NCBI GenBank assembly: GCA_020249775.1
Contig: JADCFA010000021.1
Span: 62,001 to 126,000 of the forward strand
Source: Roseomonas sp.
GTDB taxonomy: Bacteria; Pseudomonadota; Alphaproteobacteria; Acetobacterales; Acetobacteraceae
Direction of reading: 5' to 3'
Length of the DNA stretch: 64,000 nt
The notes beneath the pieces were generated by a model. The model saw only the letters and a program-made list of their open reading frames with translations, was not told the origin of the DNA and did no database searches. The translations under genes were made by a program, and so were the position numbers. Shown here piece by piece: positions 44,318 to 53,895 of the stretch (position 1 is the first letter of the stretch; each line of letters starts with the position of its first letter).

Positions 44318-46303
44318 ATGAAACACCGGATTCTCGTATTATTGGCACTTGCCCCCCTTGCCCCTGCCTGGGCGCAAACGGCAAGCCTTCCCGAAACCAT
44401 TGTGACAGCAACAAGGATACCCACGCCGCAGGAACGCCTGCCGGCAGCGACCACGGTGATTGATCGGCAGATCATCGAAGAACGCGGCTATGTGTCGCTG
44501 GCCGATGCGCTGGTGAGCGTGCCGGGCTTCAACATCGTGCCGAGCGGCGGCATGGGGCAGGTGACATCGGGCTTCATGCGCGGCACCAATTCGAATCACG
44601 TATTGGTTTTGCGCGACGGCGTACCGATGAATGATGCCAGCCATCCAAGCGGCGCCTTCAATTTCGGCAATACGCTGTTGGGCGATATTGAACGCATTGA
44701 AGTGGTGCGCGGCCCGGTTTCCGCAATTTACGGCACTTCAGCGATTGGTGGCGTGATCAACCTGATCACACGCCGCGCGCCTACTGACCGGCAGGCGCAG
44801 CCCTATGGAGAGCTTGCCGGCGGCACCAATTACACCGCGCGCGGTGTGGCTGGTGTTGCGGGCACCATCGGCAATACGGATTACGGCGTGACGGGGCAGA
44901 GCCTTTCGACGCGCGGTTCAAACGCGGTGGCGCCGCGTTTCTACAATAATCAAGGAGAGCGGGATGGGCTGCGTTCAGCGGTGATTACCGCACGCGCTGG
45001 CGTGAATATTGGCGAAACCGTGCCCGCAAATATGCTTGGCATGACGCGGTTGGATGGGCTGGTCATCACGCGGGAAAACCGCTTCGGCCAGGACAATGTG
45101 CCGCGCGATGATCCCAATTACAGCGCGGATGATCGCAACTGGATGGGGTTTCTGCGGAGCACCACGGAATTATTTGGCGGTGACTGGACCACTGGCTTCA
45201 CGCTTTCCGCAAGCCAAGATCGGCGGCGCTATACCAATTGGCCGGACGGCACCGATATTGAAATGACCGATGAATATTATCGCGGGCGTCGGGAAAGGCT
45301 GGCCTGGGATAACACGTTCCACCTGCCGGATCTTGGCATGGTTACGCGGAGTAATCTCGTTTTCGGCCTCGGCAGCGAAAGGGAAGCCGCTTTCAGCCGC
45401 ACCCGCAGTGATGGCGCCTATGGCCCCTATTCCGCCAATGTGGACAAGACGCAACGGAACGGATTTGCCTATATCGGCACCCAGCACCAATTATGGGAGA
45501 GATTGGATATCACCACCGCGCTGCGCCAGGATGCACCCGATGGCTTTGATGGCGCGACAACTTGGCGGCTTGGCGGTGTGCTAGCGCTGCCGGAGCTTGC
45601 TTCACGGCTGCGCGCCTCAGGCGGTACCGCTTATCGCGCACCAGCGCTTTATGAGCGCTACGGCGCTACGGCTTCGCTTTACGGCAGTTTTCGCGGTAAT
45701 CCCAATCTGCAACCCGAAAACGCCACCGCCTGGGAAGCGGGTTTGGAAACCGACATCAGTGAAAACCTGACACTCTCGGCACTTTATTTCACGAGCCGCA
45801 TTCGTAATCTGATCACGGAAAACGCCAATTTCTCTAGCTATGAAAATGTTGCGAAAGCACGCATCAAGGGGGGCGAGTTTGGTGCGAATTGGCGCGCCTC
45901 AGAAAGTTTTTCCATGCGTGCCGCCTGGACCGTGCAGGAAACATTGGATGAGGTGAAGAATACGCCCCTTGCCCGCCGTCCACGCAATAGCGCAAGCCTT
46001 TCGCCGCGTATCGCGCCCAAGGTGGATTGGGTGGATGTGCCGAATGCGCGGCTGATCATTGCCCCCGAATTCATCTATGTCGGCCGGCAATGGGATTACA
46101 TCTACCCCGACAATGCCGGCTTTGGCGCCAATGGCTATAATGATGAAGGCTTCGTCTTCAACCTGACCGCGTCCCTGCCCGTCACGCAGCAGATCACCGC
46201 CTTCATCGAAGCGCGCAACCTTGGCAATCGGCGCTATGAACCTGCCAATGGCTTCGTCATTCCAGGCCGCAGCGCCATTCTTGGAATGCGGGGCGTTTTC
46301 TGA
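44318..46303 (+). CDS. btuB: TonB-dependent receptor, BtuB-like (vitamin B12 transporter)
   Basis: A 661-residue outer-membrane receptor. A signal peptide (about residues 1-20, PLAPAWA-QT) is followed by a TonB box-like ETIVTATRIPTPQE, the plug domain (LADALVSVPGFNIVPSGGMGQ, VLVLRDGVPMNDASHPSG, IERIEVVRGPVSAIYGTSAIGGVINLITRR), and a beta-barrel ending in GRSAILGMRGVF with terminal Phe. The B12 riboswitch directly upstream and the facing metH/tonB/adenosyltransferase operon make cobalamin import by far the likeliest role. Regulation by cobalamin is predicted. Confidence 0.92.
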   Translation: MKHRILVLLALAPLAPAWAQTASLPETIVTATRIPTPQERLPAATTVIDRQIIEERGYVSLADALVSVPGFNIVPSGGMGQVTSGFMRGTNSNHVLVLRDGVPMNDASHPSGAFNFGNTLLGDIERIEVVRGPVSAIYGTSAIGGVINLITRRAPTDRQAQPYGELAGGTNYTARGVAGVAGTIGNTDYGVTGQSLSTRGSNAVAPRFYNNQGERDGLRSAVITARAGVNIGETVPANMLGMTRLDGLVITRENRFGQDNVPRDDPNYSADDRNWMGFLRSTTELFGGDWTTGFTLSASQDRRRYTNWPDGTDIEMTDEYYRGRRERLAWDNTFHLPDLGMVTRSNLVFGLGSEREAAFSRTRSDGAYGPYSANVDKTQRNGFAYIGTQHQLWERLDITTALRQDAPDGFDGATTWRLGGVLALPELASRLRASGGTAYRAPALYERYGATASLYGSFRGNPNLQPENATAWEAGLETDISENLTLSALYFTSRIRNLITENANFSSYENVAKARIKGGEFGANWRASESFSMRAAWTVQETLDEVKNTPLARRPRNSASLSPRIAPKVDWVDVPNARLIIAPEFIYVGRQWDYIYPDNAGFGANGYNDEGFVFNLTASLPVTQQITAFIEARNLGNRRYEPANGFVIPGRSAILGMRGVF

Positions 46304-46327
46304 AACCGCACGGGCGGCGGCGAGGGT

Positions 46328-46894
46328 TCAGCCCCTTGTCGCCCCCGGTACCCACAGCACATCGCCAGCGCCATTACCATTCAGCCGCCGCGCAAGCACG
46401 AAAAGATGATCCGATAGCCGGTTCAAATAGCGTATCACCGCAGGGTTCACTTCTTCCTCTGCCGCCAGCGCCACCACCAGGCGCTCGGCGCGGCGCACGA
46501 CGGTGCGCGCCACATGCGCCGCTGCGGCACCTGCCGTGCCGCCTGGCAGCACAAAGGATTTCAGCGCGGGCATTTGCCCATTCATCACTGATGATTCCGC
46601 TTCCAGCCGTGCCGATTGCGTATCCGCCACACGCAGCCGAGCGCCCGCTTCCCCCGGCACGCAAAGATCGGCGCCGATATCGAAAAGATCATTCTGGATG
46701 CGCGCCAGCATCGCATCGGCTTCCGTGTCTTGACTGGCATACAAGCGCAGCAAGCCGATTGCGGCATTCGCCTCATCCACCGTGCCATAGGCTTCAACGC
46801 GCAGCGCATCCTTGCGCACCCGCGCCCCATCACCGAGCGAGGTCTCCCCGCCATCACCACCACGCGTGGTGATCACATCAAGCTTGACCATCAT
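46328..46894 (-). CDS. Cob(I)yrinic acid a,c-diamide adenosyltransferase, PduO type
   Basis: A 188-residue ATP:corrinoid adenosyltransferase. The opening TTRGGDGGETSLGDGARVRKDALRVEAYGTVDEANAAIG is the classical PduO N-terminus, including the ATP-binding TRxGDxGxT motif. The helix bundle contains RTVVRRAERLVVALA with RRAER and NRLSDHLFVLARRLN at the C-terminus. It makes the coenzyme form of B12. It ends the presumed operon and converges with btuB, 25 bases away. Confidence 0.94.
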   Translation of the reverse strand: MMVKLDVITTRGGDGGETSLGDGARVRKDALRVEAYGTVDEANAAIGLLRLYASQDTEADAMLARIQNDLFDIGADLCVPGEAGARLRVADTQSARLEAESSVMNGQMPALKSFVLPGGTAGAAAAHVARTVVRRAERLVVALAAEEEVNPAVIRYLNRLSDHLFVLARRLNGNGAGDVLWVPGATRG

Positions 46895-46922
46895 TCAATC
46901 CCTGCAAAAGCGTCACATCGCC

Positions 46923-47765
46923 TCAGCGTCGCTCATTTGCAAGGCGGAAATGCACCGCTGTCGTAATGCTGGCCGCAACCGGCAGCCCCGCGCGCTGCGC
47001 CGGGCGAAAGCGCCAATCGCGCACCGCTTCCAAGGCAGCGGCATCCAGCGCATTGAAGCCAGAGCTTTCCAGAACGCGCACATCCACAACCCGCCCATTG
47101 GGGTCCACGCGTAATTCCACCCGCACCACGCCTTCTTCACCGCGCCGGCGGCTGGCTTCGGGATAGGCGGGGCGGCGATTGCGCGCAGCATCCAGCGCTT
47201 CCGGAGGTGCAACGCGGCCTTCCAGGGTGAAGCTTTCCATCCCCTGCAAGGCGGCATTCAGCCGTACCGGCTGAGGCGCTGGCTGCGCCGCGCTGGCCCG
47301 CTGCGGCGGGCGGCGTTCCGGTGGTGCCTTGGCAACCTCACGCGGTGATTCGGAGGGCTTTGGCGGTTCAGGTAGCTTTTCGGCCACTTCGCGCGGTGGC
47401 TCAGACGCAGGTGCCGGTGGCGGCGGCAGCATCACCTCAGCCAATTCCGCAGGTGCCGGTGGCGGTGGCGCGACTGGTGCCGGTGGCGGCGGTGCCTCAG
47501 CGACTACGGCCGAAGGGGGCACAACCGGCGGCGGCGGTGGTGGCACTTCAGGCGCCGGCGGTGTGGCCGCAATCTCGGGCGGAGCCACCGGGGATTCCAC
47601 CACGCCAATTTCCGGCGCGCCCTCATAAATTACCGCAACACCCTGGGCTTCCGCCTGATCACCGGAAAGCTCTTCCGCCACCGGCCAAAGGACCAAAAGC
47701 GCCGCCACCACCCCATGCAGCGCAACCGAAAAAACTAGCCCGAAGCCGCGCGGCGGGGCCTTCAC
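46923..47765 (-). CDS. tonB: Energy transducer TonB
   Basis: A 280-residue TonB. One N-terminal helix (FGLVFSVALHGVVAALLVLWP) contains the SxxxH motif as SVALH. A long Pro-rich periplasmic spacer (about 60-190) follows, then the C-terminal domain: RRPAYPEASRRRGEEGVVRVELRVDPNGRV, VLESSGFNALDAAALEAVRDWRF. It transmits proton-motive force to outer-membrane receptors. The GTG start overlaps the CDF stop (GTGA), so coupling is likely. exbB and exbD are not here. Its location beside btuB fits a role in B12 uptake. Confidence 0.9.
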   Translation of the reverse strand: MKAPPRGFGLVFSVALHGVVAALLVLWPVAEELSGDQAEAQGVAVIYEGAPEIGVVESPVAPPEIAATPPAPEVPPPPPPVVPPSAVVAEAPPPPAPVAPPPPAPAELAEVMLPPPPAPASEPPREVAEKLPEPPKPSESPREVAKAPPERRPPQRASAAQPAPQPVRLNAALQGMESFTLEGRVAPPEALDAARNRRPAYPEASRRRGEEGVVRVELRVDPNGRVVDVRVLESSGFNALDAAALEAVRDWRFRPAQRAGLPVAASITTAVHFRLANERR

Positions 47766-48664
47766 AGCACCGGCACCCCCTGCTGCTTCGCCTTGCCTTC
47801 GGGTTCGACATGAATGGTGATGATCGCCCCTTCAAGCTCCGCTTTCAGCGCAGCCTCGATCCGGTCGCAAATCTCATGGCTTTCGCGCACACGCATATCG
47901 CCCGGCACCACCAGATGGAATTCCAGAAAAGTATGCCGCCCGGCATGACGGGAACGCAAATCATGCGCCTCAATCGCGCCGGATGCCTGTTCCGCCACAA
48001 TGCGCCGGATGCGCTCCATCGTGGCGGGCGGCACGGCTTCATCCATGAGGCCACCGACACTTTCGCGTAGCAAGCGCCCGCCCGAGATCAGGATATTCCC
48101 CGCCGTCAGCGCCGCCAGCAGCGGATCAAGCCACAAAATCCCAGTGAGCGCGACCAAGCCAACACCCACCAGCACCCCGACCGAAGTCACCACATCCGCC
48201 CATAAATGCCGCGCATCTGCCATCAACGCCGGGGATCGAAGCGCCTTGCCGCGCCGGCTCAGATAAAGCGCCCAGGCGGCGTTCACGCCACTCGCTACGG
48301 CGGAAACCGCAAGACCAATCCCCACCTGTTCCGGCGCGCGCGGTGCCAGAAACGCTCCCCAGGCTTCGTGCAGAATCAGCAGCGCCGCCACGATGATCAG
48401 CGCGCCTTCCAAGACAGCGGAGAAATACTCAACCTTGGAATGGCCATAAGGGTGGTTGGCATCCGCCGGCAGGGCGGAAAGCCGCACCGCCAGCAGCGCC
48501 GCGCAGGCCGCGGCAACATTCACAATGCTTTCCAAAGCATCGGCGTAAAGCGCGACGGAGCCCGTCACCCACCAGGCAATCGCCTTGAGCGCCAATACCG
48601 CCACCGCAATGGCCACACTGAAGGCAGCCAATTGCGCGGCGTTGGAATGCCGGGTTTCAACCAT
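47762..48664 (-). CDS. Cation diffusion facilitator family metal transporter
   Basis: A 300-residue CDF exporter with six hydrophobic helices and a cytoplasmic C-terminal domain (HEICDRIEAALKAELEGAIITIHVEPEG). The intermembrane motif ANHPYGHSKVEYFSA is typical. In helix 2 the usual DxxxD metal site reads ESIVN (E46, N50 by position), whereas helix 5 keeps the HxxxD pattern (HLWADVV). The metal is therefore uncertain; zinc, iron, manganese or cobalt are possible. It sits between metH and tonB in a B12-related operon, which makes cobalt or nickel efflux a tempting but untested idea. Confidence 0.83.
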   Translation of the reverse strand: MVETRHSNAAQLAAFSVAIAVAVLALKAIAWWVTGSVALYADALESIVNVAAACAALLAVRLSALPADANHPYGHSKVEYFSAVLEGALIIVAALLILHEAWGAFLAPRAPEQVGIGLAVSAVASGVNAAWALYLSRRGKALRSPALMADARHLWADVVTSVGVLVGVGLVALTGILWLDPLLAALTAGNILISGGRLLRESVGGLMDEAVPPATMERIRRIVAEQASGAIEAHDLRSRHAGRHTFLEFHLVVPGDMRVRESHEICDRIEAALKAELEGAIITIHVEPEGKAKQQGVPVL

Positions 48665-48687
48665 GGCCGGGGTTTAGCCCGTTAGGG

Positions 48688-51600
48688 CTAGACCGAGAAG
48701 TACTTGGCGCGCGGGTGATGCAGCACAATGGCGCTGGTGGATTGCTCGGGATGGAGCTGCCATTCATCACTGAGCGAAACGCCAATCCGCTCAGCATCCA
48801 AAAGCTTGAGCAAACCTTCCTGGTCCTCAAGCTTCGGGCAGGCCGGGTAGCCGAAAGAATAGCGCCCGCCGCGATAGCCCTGCTGGAGCATTTTTTCGAT
48901 ATCGCGATCATCCTCGGCGGCGAAGCCCAATTCGGCCCGGATACGCTTATGCACATATTCCGCGAGCGCTTCGGCCATTTCCACCGAGAGCCCATGCAGA
49001 TAGAGGTAATCCTGGTAGCGGTTTTCCTCAAACCAAACGCGCGCAATATCGGATGCCTTTTGGCCGACAGTCACAACCTGCAGGCCAATCACATCGCGCG
49101 CATTTGGCCCATCATCCACATCGCGTACGAAATCGGCGATGCAATCGCCATCTTCCTTGGGCTGACGCGGCATATTGAAGCGGCAGACCTCCGTCACGCC
49201 ATCTTCGGCGAATAGGATCAGGTCATTGCCCTGGCCCGCGCATTTCCAATAGCCATAGATCGCTTGCGGCTTCAGGATGTCTTGCTCTTCCGCCAGCGCC
49301 AGCATGCGCTTCAAGACCGGGCGCAATTCCTGCTTGGCCCAGCCGAGGAAATCTTCCAGCGAACGCCCTGCCTTGCGGAAACCCCATTGGAATTGATAGA
49401 GGCTCCGTTCATTGATGAAGGGCACCAGCGCCTTGGGGGCGGCTTCCAGCACGCGCGCGCCCCAGAAGGGCGGCGTCGGCACCGCGCTTTCGGCGGCGAC
49501 GCGCCGGCGGCGGGTTTGCGCGTATTTCACATCAACAGGGGCGAAGCCGCGCGGATCTGCCGTGCCAAGGGTGCGCTTTTCATTGCGCGCCTTGCCAGAA
49601 CGCTTGGTTTGCAGCGCGGCCAGATAATCATCAAAGCCATTGCCCATGACCTTGTCCATCAAATGCAGGCCATCAAAGGCATCCCGCGCATAGGCAACGC
49701 GGCCGGAAGCATAGGCGCGCACGCAATCATCTTCCACGTAATTGCGCGTCAGCGCCGCACCACCCAGCAGCACGGGAATATCCACACCCTGGCGCGACAT
49801 TTCTTCCAGATTCTCACGCATCACCACGGTGGATTTGACAAGCAAACCCGACATGCCAATCGCATGCGCCTTGTGCTCACGCGCTGCCGCGACAATCTCG
49901 TTCAGCGGCACCTTGATGCCAAGATTGACCACGCGATAGCCGTTATTGGTCAGGATGATATCCACCAGATTCTTGCCGATATCATGCACATCACCTTTTA
50001 CGGTGCCGAGCACGATGGTGCCTTTTTCCTGGCCTTCCACCCTTTCCATATAGGGTTCCAGATAGGCGACCGCGGCTTTCATGGTCTCGGCCGATTGCAG
50101 CACGAAGGGAAGCTGCATCTTGCCGGCGCCGAACAGCTCACCCACCACCTTCATGCCATCCAGCAGAATGTCATTGATGATGGAAAGCGGCGCGATGCCC
50201 TTGGCCAGCGCATCAGCCAATTCATCATCCAGCCCCTTGCGGTCACCATCAATGATGCGGTCCTTAAGGCGCCCTTCCACGGTTTCCGCACGCTTTTTTG
50301 CCGTGGCATCGGCGGCTTTGCGGCCCGCGAAAAGCTCCAGCATTTTTTGCAGCGGATCGTAATTTTCGGTGCGGCGATCATAGATCAAATCTTCCGCAAC
50401 CTTCACCTCCTCGGGCGGGATCTGATGCAGCGGCTTGATCTTGGAAACATGCACAATCGCGCCCGTCATGCCGGCCTTCACGGCGTGATCCAGAAAAACG
50501 CTGTTCAGCACATGCCGCGCGGCGGGGTTAAGCCCGAAGGAGATATTGGACAGCCCAAGAATGATCTGGATATCGGGAAATGCCTCCCGGATCATGCGAA
50601 TGCCCTCAAGCGTCCAAAGGCCAAGCTTGCGGTCATCCTCATTGCCGGTCGCGACCGTGAAGGTCAGCGGGTCAATCATCAAATCGGATTGCGGCAGCCC
50701 GTGCTTGTCGCAGGCGAATTCCACCAAGCGGCGCGCGATGCGCAACTTATCCTCGGCGGTCTTCGCCATGCCCACTTCGTCAATGGTCAGCGCAATCACG
50801 GCAGCGCCGAATTTGCGCGCGAGCAGCATGCGGTCTTCGGCGGCTTTTTCACCTTCTTCGAAATTGATCGAATTGATGATGGGCTTGCCGCCATGCAGCT
50901 TGAGTGCGGCTTCAATCACCGGGGTTTCGGTGGAATCGATCACCAGCGGACCATTCACGCTGCTGGTGAAGCGGCGGATCACCTCGCTCATTTCCGCCAT
51001 TTCATCGCGCCCGACAAAGGCGGTGCAGATATCAAGGCTGTTCGATCCCTCGGCCATTTGCTCACGGCCCATGGCAACGCAGCCATCCCAATCGCCCGCC
51101 GCCTGCCGTTCACGCCAGGCTTTTGAGCCATTGGCATTGCAGCGCTCACCGATCGAGAAATAGGAATTTTCCTGACGGAGCGCCGTTGCGGTGTAGAGCG
51201 AGGCAACCGATGGCACCCAATGAAACTTGCGCTTGATCGGTGCCGGGCGCTGCGCGGCACCACCAAGCTTGCGCAGCATCCCATCAAGTGCCGCGATATG
51301 CGGCGTGGAGGTGCCGCAGCAACCGCCGATCAGGTTCAAGCCATCTTCGACAACAAAACGTTCCATCCAGGCCGCGAGTTCTTCCGCGCCCAGCGGGTAA
51401 TGGGTTTTGCCATCCACCAATTCCGGCAAGCCGGCATTGGGCTGGCAGGAAATCAGACCCGGCCAGTTTTGCGACAGCCAGCGCACATGCTCCGCCATTT
51501 CCTGCGGACCGGTCGCGCAATTCAGCCCCATCAACGGCACATCCAGCGCATGGACAACGGTGGTGGCGGCAGCGATATCGGGGCCGACCAGCAGAGTGCC

Positions 51601-52188
51601 GGTGGTTTCAACCGTTACCTGCACGAAGATCGGAATATCGGACCTCGCTGCCTTGCGCGCGATTTTCGCGGCATTGACGGCGGCCTTGATAAACAGCGTG
51701 TCCTGATTGGTTTCCGTCAGCAGCGCATCCGCGCCGCCGGCAATCAGGCCACGGCATTGTTCCACCAAAGCGGCTTCCAGCGCGTCATAGGTGATATTGC
51801 CAAGGCTCGGCAGCTTCGTCCCCGGGCCGATATCGCCCACCACCCAACGATGCCGGCCATCGGCGAAGCTCTCCGCCGCTTCACGCGCCAATTCAACGGA
51901 AAGCTTGTTGATCTCAAAGGCGCGGTCTTCCAATTCGAATTCGGCCAAAGTCACCGGCGAACCGCCAAAGCTATTGGTCAGCACCATATCGGCGCCTGCT
52001 TCGTAATAGCCGCGATGGATATCGCGCACGATATCGGGGCGCGACAGGTTCAGCACCTCCGTGCAGTTCTCCTTGCCCCAGAAATCGCGCTCCACTTCCA
52101 GGGCCATGGCCTGCACGCGGCTACCCATGCCGCCATCACAAAGCAAAACGCGGTCACGAAGGGCGTCGAGGAGATGCGGGCGCGCCAT
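48688..52188 (-). CDS. metH: Cobalamin-dependent methionine synthase
   Basis: MetH transfers a methyl group from methyl-THF to homocysteine through cobalamin. The 1166-residue protein has all four modules. Residues 1 to about 320 are the homocysteine domain with zinc ligands in GLNCATG (about 223) and GGCCGTS (about 288). A pterin domain follows (SIGERCNANGSKAW). The B12 domain holds DVHDIGKN near 733, with the base-off His. The activation domain is about 900-1150 (SAM-binding LKNQAIYGYW-like segment). The ATR gene, tonB and btuB nearby provide the cofactor supply; the upstream ArsR-type regulator is 11 bases away. Confidence 0.97.
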   Translation of the reverse strand: MARPHLLDALRDRVLLCDGGMGSRVQAMALEVERDFWGKENCTEVLNLSRPDIVRDIHRGYYEAGADMVLTNSFGGSPVTLAEFELEDRAFEINKLSVELAREAAESFADGRHRWVVGDIGPGTKLPSLGNITYDALEAALVEQCRGLIAGGADALLTETNQDTLFIKAAVNAAKIARKAARSDIPIFVQVTVETTGTLLVGPDIAAATTVVHALDVPLMGLNCATGPQEMAEHVRWLSQNWPGLISCQPNAGLPELVDGKTHYPLGAEELAAWMERFVVEDGLNLIGGCCGTSTPHIAALDGMLRKLGGAAQRPAPIKRKFHWVPSVASLYTATALRQENSYFSIGERCNANGSKAWRERQAAGDWDGCVAMGREQMAEGSNSLDICTAFVGRDEMAEMSEVIRRFTSSVNGPLVIDSTETPVIEAALKLHGGKPIINSINFEEGEKAAEDRMLLARKFGAAVIALTIDEVGMAKTAEDKLRIARRLVEFACDKHGLPQSDLMIDPLTFTVATGNEDDRKLGLWTLEGIRMIREAFPDIQIILGLSNISFGLNPAARHVLNSVFLDHAVKAGMTGAIVHVSKIKPLHQIPPEEVKVAEDLIYDRRTENYDPLQKMLELFAGRKAADATAKKRAETVEGRLKDRIIDGDRKGLDDELADALAKGIAPLSIINDILLDGMKVVGELFGAGKMQLPFVLQSAETMKAAVAYLEPYMERVEGQEKGTIVLGTVKGDVHDIGKNLVDIILTNNGYRVVNLGIKVPLNEIVAAAREHKAHAIGMSGLLVKSTVVMRENLEEMSRQGVDIPVLLGGAALTRNYVEDDCVRAYASGRVAYARDAFDGLHLMDKVMGNGFDDYLAALQTKRSGKARNEKRTLGTADPRGFAPVDVKYAQTRRRRVAAESAVPTPPFWGARVLEAAPKALVPFINERSLYQFQWGFRKAGRSLEDFLGWAKQELRPVLKRMLALAEEQDILKPQAIYGYWKCAGQGNDLILFAEDGVTEVCRFNMPRQPKEDGDCIADFVRDVDDGPNARDVIGLQVVTVGQKASDIARVWFEENRYQDYLYLHGLSVEMAEALAEYVHKRIRAELGFAAEDDRDIEKMLQQGYRGGRYSFGYPACPKLEDQEGLLKLLDAERIGVSLSDEWQLHPEQSTSAIVLHHPRAKYFSV

Positions 52189-52199
52189 TGGGGAAACCT

Positions 52200-53141
52200 T
52201 CAGGAAACGGGGGTGGAAACAGAAAGCGGCAGGCGTTCAGCCGACCAAAGCTTGAGCGAAAGATCAGCCGGAATGGTGCCAACACGCGGCGCGGTGCAGC
52301 CCGCCCCGCCAAGCCAGCCGGCCATGGCGGCATCGTCAAACCCAGGCCAGCGATGCGCGTAACGTGTCAGCAAATCGGCGCGGTCATGCGGCGCCAGGTC
52401 AAGGATCAGCAGCCGCCCGCCGGGGCGCAAAACCCGCGCGGCTTCGGCCAAGGCAGCGGCGGGGTCTTCCGCGTAATGCAGCACCATATGCAAGGTCACT
52501 GCATCAAAGCCCACATCTGGCAAAGGCAGCCGGTACATATCCGCCTGCCGCACCGAAATATGGCTCAGGCCACGTTCCGTCAGGCGGCTGCGCGCCAGCG
52601 CCAGCATCTCACGCGACGCATCAATGCCAAGCCCTTCTTCAATGCGCGGCGCGAGGCGTTCCAGCACGCCGCCCGTGCCGCAGCCGATATCAAGCAAGCG
52701 GCCAAGGCGCGGCCCCGGCAAGGCTTCCAGCAGGGCCGTTTCAATGGCTTCAGTCGGCAGACCCAGGGCGCGGGTTTCGTCCCAATCAGCGCCGTGGCTG
52801 CGGAAGCTGTCTGAGGCGATGCGCGCCCGTTCGGCGGCCAAGCGCGCTGCGGCGCGGCGGTCTGCCGCGAGCAAGGGGTCCGATTCCGGCAGGCGCGCCA
52901 GGATATGGCGGGCAAGATCAGCCTCCGGCGCCATTTGGAACCAGGCATTGGCGCCTTCCGGCGTGCGGGTCAGCAGGCCGGCTTCGACCAGAAGCTTCAA
53001 ATGGCGCGACAGCCGGGGCTGGGATTGGCCGAGAATCGCCACCAATTCCGTGACGCACCAGGCGCCACGGGCGCAAAGCGCCAGCAGCCTGAGGCGTGTC
53101 GGCTCCGCCGCGCCGCGCAATTGGGACAAAACATCCTGCAT
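52200..53141 (-). CDS. ArsR-family regulator fused to a SAM-methyltransferase-like domain (SahR-like)
   Basis: A 313-residue protein from the ATG at 53141 (MQDVLSQLRGAAEPT). Residues 8-70 are an ArsR winged helix (EPTRLRLLALCARGAWCVTELVAILGQSQPRLSRHLKLLVEAGLL). Residues about 120-260 form a class I SAM-binding fold with LLDIGCGTGG at 149-158. This ArsR-methyltransferase architecture is described for SahR, which represses methionine-cycle genes and responds to S-adenosylhomocysteine. The gene is 11 bases before metH in the same direction, and a 9+9 palindrome precedes it, so it probably autoregulates and controls metH. Confidence 0.85.
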   Translation of the reverse strand: MQDVLSQLRGAAEPTRLRLLALCARGAWCVTELVAILGQSQPRLSRHLKLLVEAGLLTRTPEGANAWFQMAPEADLARHILARLPESDPLLAADRRAAARLAAERARIASDSFRSHGADWDETRALGLPTEAIETALLEALPGPRLGRLLDIGCGTGGVLERLAPRIEEGLGIDASREMLALARSRLTERGLSHISVRQADMYRLPLPDVGFDAVTLHMVLHYAEDPAAALAEAARVLRPGGRLLILDLAPHDRADLLTRYAHRWPGFDDAAMAGWLGGAGCTAPRVGTIPADLSLKLWSAERLPLSVSTPVS

Positions 53142-53151
53142 GAGCCTCACA

Positions 53152-53177
53152 TAGACATAAATATATGCTTATGTCTA
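53152..53177. promoter_or_regulatory. Palindromic operator upstream of the SahR-like gene
   Basis: TAGACATAA (53152-53160), an 8-base centre ATATATGC, then TTATGTCTA (53169-53177): a perfect 9-bp inverted repeat. It begins 10 bases upstream of the regulator's ATG on the minus strand. Such spaced palindromes are typical of ArsR-family operators. It likely covers the promoter or leader of the sahR-metH operon. Confidence 0.78.
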
Positions 53178-53303
53178 GTAGACGCGCGCAAGACTACATC
53201 GTTCCGATTGCTGAGCTGCAACTCGCCCAGTTCGCAGCTGCGTTTTCCGGTTAGCGCTTCATGCTTTGCCGCTTCGCTCGGTCCTGAGAACGCTAAGCGC
53301 CGG

Positions 53304-53696
53304 TCAAGGACGACAGTTCAGGGTATTGTAGGCCGCGTCATAGCCGGGAAGGTCAAAATAGTATTGAGCCGGGCCCAGTCGGTAGAGCGCGCCACATTCC
53401 CAAGACCCGCTGTCCACGGTGATGCAAAGTTGCTCGCCATCAATCTTCCAGGCTCCCGTCCTGACTGCCGGCAGCATCCGCATGGAGAAGCCAACTGTTC
53501 CGTCCGGCGCAAAGGAATAGCTAAGGCCCCCAGTAATGCTGTTATCGAACCGTACCGGCTGTGCAAGCAGTGTCCGAATTTCCGTCACCTGCAAGCGCTT
53601 CGCCCCGGTCGGCGGCGCTGCGGCCGGATTACTGGCGCAGGCGGCAAGCGACCCAAGCATCATACCCGCCACTGCAAGACGAATGTAACTTGTCAC
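53304..53696 (-). CDS. Small putative lipoprotein, unknown function
   Basis: A 130-residue protein starting at a GTG (53696) with a well-placed GAGAGGAG site eight bases upstream; an earlier in-frame start would give a non-signal leader. The N-terminus TSYIRLAVAGMMLGSLAACAS has a lipobox LAAC at about 17-20. The mature part carries ITGGLSYSFAPDGTVGFSMR and paired cysteines (QLCITVDSGSWECGAL), a pattern like a small beta-rich domain. Function not recognised. Codon use looks less GC-rich than the metH region. Confidence 0.65.
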   Translation of the reverse strand: MTSYIRLAVAGMMLGSLAACASNPAAAPPTGAKRLQVTEIRTLLAQPVRFDNSITGGLSYSFAPDGTVGFSMRMLPAVRTGAWKIDGEQLCITVDSGSWECGALYRLGPAQYYFDLPGYDAAYNTLNCRP

Positions 53697-53895
53697 GATT
53701 GGCTCCTCTCGAAAAATGACGATCTTGGGCTTCCAGCGGCACAGGCCCGCCAAATCCCAGGATTGGAGAGTTGGTAAAGACTGATTATGTTCAATCTAAG
53801 CCCTTTAAAGTCACTTGGCCGCCTTAAACGCCTAAAGCTCATCGTTATGCTTGGCAAAGTCATTAAGGGGCAAATTTGCGGAATGAGCTCGTCAC

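Noticed and set aside
47321-47630. Gly/Ala-rich plus-strand frames opposite tonB
   Set aside because: They are the reverse strand of the Pro-rich TonB spacer.
49264-51126. A 620-residue plus-strand frame opposite metH
   Set aside because: Composition and lack of motifs mark it as an antisense shadow of metH.
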